From Cumulibacter soli (lineage in GTDB: Bacteria > Actinomycetota > Actinomycetes > Mycobacteriales > Antricoccaceae), in the NCBI RefSeq assembly GCF_004382795.1, contig NZ_SMSG01000001.1, positions 372,001-436,000 on the forward strand: a stretch of DNA of 64,000 nucleotides, read 5' to 3'. Positions 53,888 through 62,031 of this stretch are shown in pieces. The position numbers and the translations under genes were made by a program. Each line of letters opens with the position of its first letter. Position 1 is the stretch's first letter. The notes under the pieces were generated by a model that was given only the letters and a program-made list of their open reading frames with translations, was not told where the DNA came from and ran no database searches.

Positions 53888-56800
53888 AGTAGGCACGCTC
53901 GCAACGCGCGAGTCACGATGTCGCGGGTATCCGCGGGATCGATCACGTCATCGACTTCGAAGGCGGCCGCGAAACTCAGCGCCTTGCCGCGCTCGTACTG
54001 CTCAGCGACGAGTTCGTCGTAGCGCACCTTGCGCTCGGCAAGGTCCTCGATCGCTTCCAGTTCCTTACGGAAGCCGAGCCGTACGGCGCCTTCCAGGCCC
54101 ATACCGCCGAACTCGCCCGTCGGCCACGACACCGAGAGCACCGGGGCGTGGAAGGACCCACCGGCCATCGCCTGTGCACCAAGTCCGTATCCCTTGCGCA
54201 GCACCACCATCACGATCGGGGTGCTCAGCCGCGCGCCGGCGACGAAGAATGCCCCAAACTTGCGTACTGTGGCGTGCTTTTCCGACTCCGGCCCCACCAT
54301 GAATCCGGGCGTGTCGCATAGCGAGATCACCGGCAACTGGTGGTCCTGGCACATCGTCAGGAAGCGGGTGCCCTTTTCGGCCGCGTCGTGATCAATCGCG
54401 CCGCCGAGGTGATGCGGATTGTTGGACATGATGCCGACCGAGATTCCATTGATACGGCCGATCGCGGTGACGATTCCGGCTCCGTAGCCACGCCGCAGTT
54501 CCAGCATCGACCCTTCATCCAGCAGGGTCTCGAATACTGGGCGGACGTCGTAACTGCGCAGCCGGTTCTCCGGAATCAGGTGTCGCATCTGGCGTTGGTC
54601 TGCCGCTGCGACCTCGCTGTCGGTCTTGTTCAGCAGCGAGATCGCGCGGCGCGCCTCGGCGACCGCGCTGACCTCGTCCTCAACGAGCACGTCGACCACG
54701 CCGTTCGCGTACTGGATCGACATGGGGCCGACCTCGCCCGGCTCGTAGACGCCCAAACCGCCGCCTTCGATCATCGCCGGACCGCCCATACCGAGGCTGG
54801 CTTCCTTGGTCGCGATCACGACGTCCGCGCAACCCACGAGCGCGGCATTGCCGGCGAAGCAGTACCCGGACACGACGCAGACGATCGGGACCTGCCCGAC
54901 GAGCCCGGCGAGGGTACGGAAGGTCGGCACGACCAACTGCGCGACGTAGGGATGGTCGGTATCTCCGGGACGACCGCCGCCGCCTTCGGCGAACATGACC
55001 ACCGGCAGACCCTGACGCGCGGCGAGTTCGAGGAAACGGTCGGTCTTGCGATGGTTCTGCATTCCCTGGGTGCCTGCGAGGACCATGTAGTCGTAGGACA
55101 TCACCGCGACCGGTTTGCCCTCGATAGTGGCGGTACCGACGATGATCCCATCACCCGAGGTGCGTTCAATCAGGTCTTGCAGTGATCGGCGTCGGCGCTG
55201 AGCGGCGATAGTGAGCGCGCCGTACTCGACGAATGATCCTTCGTCGACCAGGTCGGCGAGATTCTCCCGCGCGGTACGACGCCCGATGCCGTGTCGCTTG
55301 GCGACGGCCTCGGGCCGCCCCTCGTCGAGCCCGTACATGTGGCGATCGATCGATTCCTGCAGGTCGGGGCGGATCTCGTCGAGGTCGAGCTCGACCTCGC
55401 GCGCCGAACTTTCCCCGGCGGATTCGGTTTCCTCCAGGTAGACCAGGGGCTGTCCTTCGGCCGCAACGTCCCCGGACTCGATGGCTATCGCGCGCACAAT
55501 TCCCGCGCGTGGTGCGGTGATGACATGCTGCATCTTCATCGCTTCGAGGACGACCACCTCGTCGCCGGCCGCGACCGCATCGCCTTCGGCGACCCCGATC
55601 TCGACGATGACGGCCTGCATAGGCGCGGCGATGGCGATGGCGTCGTCGGGCACGTCGATGGCAGCAGCGCTCTCGACCTGCGCGGCGTCATCGGCACGTC
55701 CGCTCACCTCTTTGGAAGCCGCCACGGCAAGCAACTCGGCCAGATGCGCATCGACGTACCCGGTGTCAACACCCGATTCGTGCAATGTGTCATTGCTCAG
55801 GATCGCCCGCAGGACGGCGATGTTGCTCTGTACTCCGGCGATGTCGAAAGAGCTCAGCGCGCGGTCGGCGAGCGCGAGCGCACCGGAGATCGTCGGCGCG
55901 GTCGTGATGACCTTCGCCAGTAGCGAGTCGTACCGGGGGCTGACGGCGTAACCGACGTAGCCATGGCTATCGACGCGGATACCGCGTCCGGACGGCGGCT
56001 GGAAGCGCGTCAGTCGGCCGACGCCGGGATGCACGGTGCCGTCGGCATTGAGGACTTCAGAGTTGACCCTGGACTGGACCGCAAACTTGGTGGTCTTCGG
56101 GGATCGGACGACACCAAGATCATCCAGGGTCGCGCCGTCGGCCACCCGCAGGCCCACCTCGACCAGGTCCAGCCCGGTGACCTCTTCGGTAACGGTGTGC
56201 TCGACCTGAATCCGTGGATTGACCTCAAGGAAGATGATCTGCTCGGCAGCAGCGAGGAATTCGACGGTCGCCAGACCGACGTAGTTCGTGGTGCCGATGA
56301 TGTCCTCCGCGGCGGCGTGTAACCGAGCGCGGACGTCATCGCTGACCCACGGCGCCGGGCCGATCTCGATGAGTTTTTGCCGGCGGCGCTGAGCCGAGCA
56401 GTCGCGATCACCGACGGCGGCGACGTTGCCGTGCGCGTCGGCGACGACCTGCACCTCGATGTGATGGGCGTCGCGAACCAACTGTTCTACGTACAGATCG
56501 CCGTTGCCGAAGGCGGCCTTGGCTTCGGCGGCACAGCGCTCAAATGCCTGTGGCAGATCCTCGACCGACGTCACTGGGGTCATCCCGCGGCCCCCGCCGC
56601 CAGCGATGGCTTTGACCATGACCGCGGCATCGTCGCCGAGTGAACGCATCAGGTCCGTGGCCTGCTCGAGGCTGGTCGCGCCCTCGGTGGCCTTCGCGAC
56701 GGGCACCTGTGCCAACTGTGCTTGTGCCCGGGCGCTGGACTTGTCACCGAAGGTCCGCAACGTCTCGGCGTCCGGCCCGACGAAGGTGATGCCTTCCTCC

Positions 56801-57081
56801 GCGCAGCGCCGGGCCAGATCGGCGTTCTCGCTGAGGAACCCGAGCCCGGGGTGCAGCGCGTCGCATCGAGCCTCCTTAGCGGCCTCGATAACTGCCTCGA
56901 CGTCCAGGTACGCCGCAGCGCCCGCACCGGGGATGAGCACCGATTCGGTCGCTCGCTCGACGTGCAATGTGCTCTGGTCGTCGTCGGGGTAAATCGCAAC
57001 GGTGGTGAGTCCCAACGCTGCCGCGCTGTCGATGATCCGGACCGCGATTTCTCCCCGGTTGGCGACTAGCAACCTGCGCAC
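53884..57081 (-). CDS. Single-chain acyl-CoA carboxylase (biotin carboxylase-BCCP-carboxyltransferase)
   Basis: 1065 residues with all three activities in one chain. The biotin carboxylase part (about 1-450) starts MRRLLVANRGEIAVRII and has the ATP-grasp Gly loop AGGGGRGM and EVNPRIQVEHTVTEE. A biotin-carrier domain has the biotinylated Lys516 in EAMKMQH, and the carboxyltransferase part (about 590-1065) has typical GGRPGDTDHP and GAGIVTAIGRING segments and GLGAQAMAGGSF. It carboxylates an acyl-CoA (acetyl, propionyl or longer) using ATP and bicarbonate. In actinobacteria these activities usually sit on separate AccA/AccD chains, so this fused form is a distinct lineage (as in long-chain acyl-CoA carboxylases). 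Coupled to the downstream TetR gene by ATGA. Confidence 0.88.
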   Translation of the reverse strand: MRRLLVANRGEIAVRIIDSAAALGLTTVAIYPDDDQSTLHVERATESVLIPGAGAAAYLDVEAVIEAAKEARCDALHPGLGFLSENADLARRCAEEGITFVGPDAETLRTFGDKSSARAQAQLAQVPVAKATEGATSLEQATDLMRSLGDDAAVMVKAIAGGGGRGMTPVTSVEDLPQAFERCAAEAKAAFGNGDLYVEQLVRDAHHIEVQVVADAHGNVAAVGDRDCSAQRRRQKLIEIGPAPWVSDDVRARLHAAAEDIIGTTNYVGLATVEFLAAAEQIIFLEVNPRIQVEHTVTEEVTGLDLVEVGLRVADGATLDDLGVVRSPKTTKFAVQSRVNSEVLNADGTVHPGVGRLTRFQPPSGRGIRVDSHGYVGYAVSPRYDSLLAKVITTAPTISGALALADRALSSFDIAGVQSNIAVLRAILSNDTLHESGVDTGYVDAHLAELLAVAASKEVSGRADDAAQVESAAAIDVPDDAIAIAAPMQAVIVEIGVAEGDAVAAGDEVVVLEAMKMQHVITAPRAGIVRAIAIESGDVAAEGQPLVYLEETESAGESSAREVELDLDEIRPDLQESIDRHMYGLDEGRPEAVAKRHGIGRRTARENLADLVDEGSFVEYGALTIAAQRRRRSLQDLIERTSGDGIIVGTATIEGKPVAVMSYDYMVLAGTQGMQNHRKTDRFLELAARQGLPVVMFAEGGGGRPGDTDHPYVAQLVVPTFRTLAGLVGQVPIVCVVSGYCFAGNAALVGCADVVIATKEASLGMGGPAMIEGGGLGVYEPGEVGPMSIQYANGVVDVLVEDEVSAVAEARRAISLLNKTDSEVAAADQRQMRHLIPENRLRSYDVRPVFETLLDEGSMLELRRGYGAGIVTAIGRINGISVGIMSNNPHHLGGAIDHDAAEKGTRFLTMCQDHQLPVISLCDTPGFMVGPESEKHATVRKFGAFFVAGARLSTPIVMVVLRKGYGLGAQAMAGGSFHAPVLSVSWPTGEFGGMGLEGAVRLGFRKELEAIEDLAERKVRYDELVAEQYERGKALSFAAAFEVDDVIDPADTRDIVTRALRACLL

Positions 57082-57110
57082 GACATCAAACCCTCTCGGT
57101 TAAACTGGAC

Positions 57111-57154
57111 TGTAAAATCTCACCTCAATTTTTACACGAATGTAAAGAGTGAGA
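57111..57154. promoter_or_regulatory. Nested palindrome upstream of the carboxylase-TetR operon
   Basis: TTTACA-CGAA-TGTAAA (57131-57146) is a perfect 6-bp inverted repeat. It is flanked by a further pair TCTCAC (57118-57123) and GTGAGA (57149-57154). It sits 30-75 bases upstream of the carboxylase start. A TetR-type operator is the likely reading. Confidence 0.6.
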
Positions 57155-57198
57155 CAAGGGCTGCGACCGGCTCGTCCGGCGGGACGAGCACTCGCGCA

Positions 57199-57843
57199 TC
57201 ACCAACTATCGAAGGAAACAATCTCCTCGACGTTTGGGCGACGGACCGGCTTGAAGTCGGTTCCTTTGGTGTAGGCGACCGGCAACAACGCAACTTGCGT
57301 GTAGTCATCGGGAATGTTCAACAGTTCGGCCGCACGCTCGGCCAGGTTCAGGTGCAGCGTGGTGTAGCAAGTGCCGAGTCCACGCGCGCGCAGCGCCAGC
57401 ATGAAACTCCAGGTTGCCGGCACGATCGAGCCGTACAGCGAGGCGATTCCGGCCAACGGCATCGATTCCGGACGGCCCGCCACGCACGGGATAACCAATG
57501 CCGGGGCTTGCCCCATCACATCCCGCAGATAGCGCGCACTGGAGCGCACCCGGTCGGTTTGTGCTTGATCGAAGTCGGCATCGGGTTGTTCGCCGTTGAA
57601 ATACTCCTCGGAGGAATCCCAATAGATCTGGCCGAGCTCCCGTCGCTTCTGCTCGTCGGTCACCACCACCCAATGCCACCGCATCCGGTTGCTGCCGGTC
57701 GGTGACTGCTGCGCGATATCGATGCAGTCCAGCAGCACCTTCCGCTCTACCGGGCGTTCGAGGTCCAGACGCTTGCGCACGGCACGCGTCGTCGTCAGGA
57801 GTTTGTCGGTAATCGCGAGATCGAAGGGCGCGTCAGTCGTCAT
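57199..57843 (-). CDS. Nitroreductase-family FMN-dependent oxidoreductase
   Basis: 214 residues of the nitroreductase fold: LLTTTRAVRKRLDLERPVERKVLLDCIDIAQQSPTGSNRMRWHWVVVTDEQKR (flavin phosphate site with Arg residues, in pieces), a mid-section AGIASLYGSIVPATWSFMLALRARGLGTCYTT (second FMN-contact region) and DYTQVALLPVAYTKG near the end. It reduces nitro compounds, quinones or flavins with NAD(P)H. The ATG at 57843 coincides with the palindrome ATGTATACAT (57842-57851), a possible operator. Divergent from an AraC regulator starting at 57985, its likely controller. Confidence 0.88.
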   Translation of the reverse strand: MTTDAPFDLAITDKLLTTTRAVRKRLDLERPVERKVLLDCIDIAQQSPTGSNRMRWHWVVVTDEQKRRELGQIYWDSSEEYFNGEQPDADFDQAQTDRVRSSARYLRDVMGQAPALVIPCVAGRPESMPLAGIASLYGSIVPATWSFMLALRARGLGTCYTTLHLNLAERAAELLNIPDDYTQVALLPVAYTKGTDFKPVRRPNVEEIVSFDSW

Positions 57844-57851
57844 GTATACAT
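57842..57851. promoter_or_regulatory. Palindrome over the nitroreductase start
   Basis: ATGTATACAT is a perfect 10-base palindrome overlapping the nitroreductase start codon on the minus strand, in the spacer shared with an AraC regulator. Could be an operator or chance; the location is the only support. Confidence 0.3.
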
Positions 57852-57984
57852 AAACACCCGAATGTGACGCGTATGTCAAGTCTCTGAACCGAACGCGTGC
57901 GGCTACCAGCGGGTTACCCGCACAACCACGGGCATTCCACGGGAACCCGTCGTCACCTGCCGCGCAGTGACCTAGCCTTGAGGA

Positions 57985-58806
57985 ATGGACGAGGAGGTCA
58001 CGCACGCTCCGGCGGGGGCGCTCGCAGCGAGCGTTCCGCGGTTCGTCGCGTACCGCTCTGAGGGGCTGACTCCCGGATCACACGTCGGGCTCCCCTCCAG
58101 CACCATGACTCTCGTGCTCGCACTCGACGAGGGCCTCGACGTCACGCTTGGCGGCACGCGCGGGACGTACGACGCGATGCTCAGCGGACTGCATACGACG
58201 CCGGCGACAATCCGTTACGGCACCGCGCAGGTCGGGATCCAACTCGCCATCGACCCGCTCGCTAGTCGTGGGCTGTTCGGGATGCCGGCGGCGGAACTAG
58301 CGCACAGCGTGGTCGACCTCGACGCCGTGTGGGGACGCCTGGGCGAACAGGTGCTGGACGCGGCGGGCTCCGCCGACTCCCTACGCCAGGCGTGTCGTGC
58401 GGTCGAATCGAGTATCAGCCTCGCAGGAAATCCCGGCGTACGACGCGAGGTAGCCGGAGCGTGGCAGCTCATCATGAACGCGCGGGGCCAGATCTCTGTC
58501 GACGTCATCTCGGAGGCTGTCGGCTGGTCCCGCCGGCACCTGGAGCAAGAATTCCGCCATGAGTTCGGAGTCAGCCCGAAACAGGCGTGCCGACTACGGC
58601 GCTTCGAGCGGTCGGTCGAATTGGTGCGGGCGCATCACGATCTCGCTGAATCGGCAGCAATCGCCGGATTCAGCGACCAATCGCATCTGAATCGGGACTG
58701 GCGCGCGCTTGCCGGCACCAGCCCGACGAGGTGGCGCCGAAACGAGAATCTCGCATTTATCCAAGACAGCGCCCGTGCGCTGGCGGATAGTCACCTACAT
58801 GACTGA
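57985..58806 (+). CDS. AraC-family transcriptional regulator
   Basis: 273 residues. The N-terminal 160 residues form a cupin-like sensing domain (GLTPGSHVGLPSSTMTLVLALDEGLDVTLGG). The C-terminus has the two HTH motifs: DVISEAVGWSRRHLEQEFRHEFGVSPKQACRLRRFERSVEL and AAIAGFSDQSHLNRDWRALAGTSPTRWR (in pieces). A GAGGA site precedes the ATG. It is divergent from the nitroreductase and overlaps the downstream VOC-family gene by eight bases, so it probably governs both, perhaps in response to a nitro or quinone compound. Confidence 0.87.
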   Translation: MDEEVTHAPAGALAASVPRFVAYRSEGLTPGSHVGLPSSTMTLVLALDEGLDVTLGGTRGTYDAMLSGLHTTPATIRYGTAQVGIQLAIDPLASRGLFGMPAAELAHSVVDLDAVWGRLGEQVLDAAGSADSLRQACRAVESSISLAGNPGVRREVAGAWQLIMNARGQISVDVISEAVGWSRRHLEQEFRHEFGVSPKQACRLRRFERSVELVRAHHDLAESAAIAGFSDQSHLNRDWRALAGTSPTRWRRNENLAFIQDSARALADSHLHD

Positions 58807-59185
58807 TCACAACATTTGGCCCGGATTTACCTACGACGACCCGATCGCGGCCCGCGCTTGGCTTACCTCGCTTGGCTTCGCCGAGGGAATTCTGGTGCTC
58901 CAGGACAGCGACCCCACAATCGTGGAGCACAGCGAGATGTACTGGCCGGAGGGCGGTCGCGTGATGATCAGCAGTCGCTCTCGGGACAGCAAATTCGCAA
59001 CCGCACCCGGCGCGCAGGGCGTGTACGTCGTCTGCGACGACCCCGATGCCGTCTTCGCTCGAGCGCAGCGCATCGACGCCGAGGTCATTCAGGGACTGAC
59101 GGACGAAGACTACGGATCGCGCGGATTCTCGGTCCGCGACGTCGAAGGCAACATCTGGAGTTTCGGCACGTACGCCGGCTCCTGA
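58799..59185 (+). CDS. VOC (glyoxalase/bleomycin resistance-like) family protein
   Basis: 128 residues of the vicinal-oxygen-chelate fold: MTDHNIWPGFTYDDPIAARAWLTSLGFAEGILV, the repeat unit GAQGVYVVCDDPDAVFARAQRIDAEVIQGL, and the closing DYGSRGFSVRDVEGNIWSFGTY, where the final Glu of EGNIW is the typical metal ligand. The ATG at 58799 overlaps the AraC stop by 8 bases, so the two are coupled. Possible roles: glyoxalase-like isomerase, antibiotic-binding protein or dioxygenase. Not distinguishable here. Confidence 0.82.
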   Translation: MTDHNIWPGFTYDDPIAARAWLTSLGFAEGILVLQDSDPTIVEHSEMYWPEGGRVMISSRSRDSKFATAPGAQGVYVVCDDPDAVFARAQRIDAEVIQGLTDEDYGSRGFSVRDVEGNIWSFGTYAGS

Positions 59186-59238
59186 CGCGCAACTTCCGCT
59201 GCCGGTCGAGTTGGGCAGCTTGGACGGGGTGGGACCGC

Positions 59239-59311
59239 GCTGAAAACGCAGCCGCAGCAGCGGGATAGCGGCTATAGAGCGCTATCTCAACTCCTGGGCT
59301 GCGTTTTCAGC
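59239..59311. terminator. Nested hairpins between VOC and P450 genes
   Basis: Outer arms GCTGAAAACGCAGCC (59239-59253) and GGCTGCGTTTTCAGC (59297-59311) pair perfectly over 15 bases. Within the 43-base loop is a second inverted repeat, GATAGCG and CGCTATC, around the middle. The genes on either side converge, so this can serve as a bidirectional terminator. Confidence 0.75.
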
Positions 59312-59341
59312 AGGCTCGGTTGCCTGGTTCCGCCGCGGTAG

Positions 59342-60661
59342 CTATCCGATCCGCAGCGGTAGGGCGCGAGGACCACGGATCTGCCCCACACTCCACTGCG
59401 TCTGATCCCCATCCGGCGGCAGCGAGAAGTCCGGGAATCGATTAATGAACTCCTCGATTGCCACCCGCAGTTCCAGCCGAGCCAGGTTGGATCCCAGGCA
59501 GCGATGGATTCCCAACCCGAACGCGGAGTGCCGGTTCACCTCGCGGTCGATGATGAACTTGTCGGCGTTCTCGATGAACTCCTCGTCGCGGTTGGCCGCT
59601 GGGAATGGCAGCAGGACGAAGTCCTCTTCCTTCATCGGGCATCCGCCGATCTCGACGTCCTTGGCGACGAGGCGCGCCATCGTCACCGGCGCGTACGCAC
59701 GCAGGAACTCCTCCAGCGCAAAGATCATCACGTCAGGATCCTTACGCAACCGCTCGACGTCGGCCGGGTTCTGCGCCAGGTGCCACAGCGACGCGCCGAT
59801 CGCGCTCCAGGTCGTGTCGATCCCAGCAATAAGTAGCAACAAGATCGCACCGCGGACTTGCTCATGCGGTAACGGTTGACCGCCGATCTCCGCGTTGATC
59901 AGGTACGTCGTGAGGTCGTCGCGGGGGTTCTGGCGGTGGTCTTCGATCTGCGCATCGAGATACTCGTCGAATTCCATCGCAAACGCCCGCTTCTGCTCGG
60001 GCGGAGCGTCGATCTCTTCGAGCACGTTATGGATGAAGTAACGGAACTTATCGTCGTCCTCGGGCGGGAAGCCCAGCAACCGCGAGATTACCGCCGGCGG
60101 GATGTGTTGGGCGTACTGCGCGGCGGCATCGATGATCGTCTCCCCCGGCTCGATCTCGCCTAGGTCATCGAGCCGCTGCCGACAGACCTCACGGATGTCA
60201 CCTTCGAGCGGGTTGATCTTGTTCGGCCGGAACTGCGACAGCAGGAGTTTGCGAGCCATCTGATGGAACGGCGGATCGCTGGTGATCGGCGGCGCCTGAC
60301 CGATGGGGCTCTTCGCTGGATCGATGCGGCCATTGACGACAATCACCTGGCGGCTGGTGAAGTTCTCGGTGTCGTAAGCGATCGCCCGGACGTCCTCGTG
60401 CTTGGTCGGCAGCCACGTGCCGCCGTACCGCTCGGTGTGCGCGATCGGGCACTTCGACCGCAACTCGTCCCAGATTTCGTGCGCGTTCCGGTTGTACTCG
60501 GGATCCGCGTGGTCGAAGTCGGTGGCCCAGTCCGCAACCGGAACCCCGTGGCTCGAGGGATACAGCTTGTACACGTCGTCGGGTAATTCGTGTCCGTCGG
60601 CGGCGTAGATCGGTTCGCCACGGGGCGCTGGTCCTTGGTTCTGCACGGGGTCAGCGGACAT
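59342..60661 (-). CDS. Cytochrome P450 monooxygenase
   Basis: 439 residues, soluble. Heme-binding motif FGLGIHRCLGSNLAR with axial Cys388, the I-helix oxygen motif AGIDTTWS, and the K-helix EEFLRAYAPVTMAR (ExxR). It hydroxylates a hydrophobic substrate using electrons passed by a ferredoxin, encoded immediately upstream and coupled (the ferredoxin stop overlaps the P450 start region). ATG at 60661 has GGAGG nine bases upstream; 60670 is an alternative. Substrate not readable; lipid or terpenoid-like by family. Confidence 0.93.
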   Translation of the reverse strand: MSADPVQNQGPAPRGEPIYAADGHELPDDVYKLYPSSHGVPVADWATDFDHADPEYNRNAHEIWDELRSKCPIAHTERYGGTWLPTKHEDVRAIAYDTENFTSRQVIVVNGRIDPAKSPIGQAPPITSDPPFHQMARKLLLSQFRPNKINPLEGDIREVCRQRLDDLGEIEPGETIIDAAAQYAQHIPPAVISRLLGFPPEDDDKFRYFIHNVLEEIDAPPEQKRAFAMEFDEYLDAQIEDHRQNPRDDLTTYLINAEIGGQPLPHEQVRGAILLLLIAGIDTTWSAIGASLWHLAQNPADVERLRKDPDVMIFALEEFLRAYAPVTMARLVAKDVEIGGCPMKEEDFVLLPFPAANRDEEFIENADKFIIDREVNRHSAFGLGIHRCLGSNLARLELRVAIEEFINRFPDFSLPPDGDQTQWSVGQIRGPRALPLRIG

Positions 60662-60662
60662 C

Positions 60663-60860
60663 TCAGTCATCCTCCAGGGTGAGCGCGAACTCCGGGCAGT
60701 TGTCGACGGCGAGCTGCGCCTTGTGCAGCAATTCCTCCGGGACGGAGCCGTCCTCCAGGACGACCGCATAACCCTCGTCATCCGCTTCGATCAGCTCGGG
60801 CAGCAGCACCATGCACCGGTTGTGGCCCTGACACAGTTCGGAGTTCACTTGCAGTCTCAT
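60663..60860 (-). CDS. Small ferredoxin with CxxHxxC...CP motif, P450 redox partner
   Basis: 65 residues. Cluster ligands: Cys10, His13, Cys16 (LCQGHNRCM) and Cys55 followed by Pro (NCPEF). The His in the second position, where Cys is standard, is the variant form found beside many actinobacterial P450s; it probably gives a 3Fe-4S or unusual cluster with an altered potential. Directly upstream of the P450 gene and overlapping it, so it is the natural electron donor. Start at 60860 by family; a slightly longer frame to 60893 adds unrelated residues. Confidence 0.9.
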   Translation of the reverse strand: MRLQVNSELCQGHNRCMVLLPELIEADDEGYAVVLEDGSVPEELLHKAQLAVDNCPEFALTLEDD

Positions 60861-60925
60861 TACTCGACGGTAACCCGTCGTGAACTTAGTCACAAGTCAT
60901 CCGACCAAACTCCGCTAGAGATGCC

Positions 60926-60966
60926 GAAAGGCGCCAACAATGCGTCAGCATCATCGGCGCCTTTTG
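60926..60966 (-). terminator. Terminator downstream of the crotonase
   Basis: AAAGGCGCC (60927-60935) and GGCGCCTTT (60956-60964) form a perfect 9-bp stem in the short gap between the crotonase end and the ferredoxin start. The minus-strand crotonase is the likely user. Confidence 0.7.
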
Positions 60967-60978
60967 GAGGCTAGGGAG

Positions 60979-61743
60979 TTAGCGGCCCTTCCACTGCGGT
61001 GCGCGCTTCTCGGCGAAGGCAGTCGCGCCCTCGATTGCGTCTTCCGACTTGAACACCGGGTCGATGACCTCGGCCTGCAGGGCGAGCAGGTCCTTGTCGA
61101 TCCACTTGATGGAGCGCGAGACCAGTTCCTTGGACGCCTTGACCGCGAGCGGGCCGTTGGCCGCAATGCGCTTCGCGAGCTCGAGCGCGCCCTCAAGCGC
61201 CTTACCGTCCTCGGTCACGCGGGTAACAACGCCGAGCTCCTGGGCGCGCTCGGCGTCCAGGAAGTCACCGGTGAGCGCGAGCTCCATGGCGGCGCCGTAC
61301 GGCATGGTCTTAGCGAGCTTGAGCACGCCACCGCCGGCAGCGACGAGGCCACGCTTGACCTCCGGGATGCCGAGCTTGGCGGTCTTGGCAGCGACGATGA
61401 TGTCGGTGGCGAGCGCGAGCTCGCAGCCGCCGGCCAGGGCGTAGCCTTCGACAGCCGCGATCAGTGGCTTGTCGACGACGTGCTCGGACAGACCACAGAA
61501 CCCACGACCCGGGATGGACGGACGCTCGCCGCGCGTGAACGCCTTGAGGTCCATACCCGAGCAGAAGGTGCCACCGGCTCCGGTGACCACGATCGCGACG
61601 ACAGCGTCGTCGGCCTCGAAGGCGTCGACCGCGGCAGCGACGCCCTGGGCGACGGCGAGGTTGACGGCGTTCTTAGCCTCCGGGCGGTTGATCGTGACGA
61701 TACCGACGCCGTCGGTGATCTCGGTCTTCACAACATCACTCAT
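60979..61743 (-). CDS. Enoyl-CoA hydratase (crotonase)
   Basis: 254 residues: GVGIVTINRPEAKNAVNLAVAQGVAAAVDAF, oxyanion hole GTFCSGMDLKAFTRG and YALAGGCELALATDIIVAAKTAKLGIPEVKRGLVAAGGG. One of the two usual catalytic Glu positions is Gly-rich here (VKRGLVAAGGG), as in several actinobacterial EchA proteins, so the reaction may not be a plain hydration. Good CAGGAGC ribosome site before the ATG. It lies next to, and on the same strand as, the P450/ferredoxin pair, but a terminator separates them. Confidence 0.9.
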   Translation of the reverse strand: MSDVVKTEITDGVGIVTINRPEAKNAVNLAVAQGVAAAVDAFEADDAVVAIVVTGAGGTFCSGMDLKAFTRGERPSIPGRGFCGLSEHVVDKPLIAAVEGYALAGGCELALATDIIVAAKTAKLGIPEVKRGLVAAGGGVLKLAKTMPYGAAMELALTGDFLDAERAQELGVVTRVTEDGKALEGALELAKRIAANGPLAVKASKELVSRSIKWIDKDLLALQAEVIDPVFKSEDAIEGATAFAEKRAPQWKGR

Positions 61744-62031
61744 GTGCGCTCCTGATGTGGTTAGCAGAACAAAGTTTCGCCCCTGACTCTAACCGCACCG
61801 GGCGAACCTGACCAGCGTGTCAGGTTCGCCCGACGCATCACAGGGCGGGCGACCGCGTGAGAAGAGGACGGGCGACCCGACGGGACCCCGGAGTCGACGG
61901 GAAGGCTGGCGGGACGACGGGGCGGGAGTGCAGGGACAACAGGCAGGGACATCGAACACCGAGGCACCGGACGCCGAGACGCCGAGACGCCGAGACGCCG
62001 AGACGCCGAGACGCCGAGACGGGCATAGTGT
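61744..62031. other. Intergenic region with GC-rich repeats
   Basis: No gene. The first 200 bases are GC-rich and contain several CGACGGG-like elements; an 8-bp tandem tract lies at its right end, just before the DUF2461 gene. Confidence 0.6.
61973..62020 (+). repeat. Six perfect copies of an 8-bp tandem repeat
   Basis: The unit GCCGAGAC is repeated six times in a row with no changes (48 bases), ending 11 bases before the GTG of the DUF2461 gene. Because 8 is not a multiple of 3 and the tract lies in the promoter/leader region, copy-number changes could alter expression. Direct observation; the effect is inference. Confidence 0.9.

Noticed and set aside
54340-55185. 281-codon plus-strand frame
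   Set aside because: It is antisense to the carboxyltransferase part of the carboxylase, with His/Asp-rich composition typical of shadows.
61973-62020. CRISPR-like array
   Set aside because: The units are 8 bases, contiguous and without spacers; no cas genes nearby. It is a simple tandem repeat.
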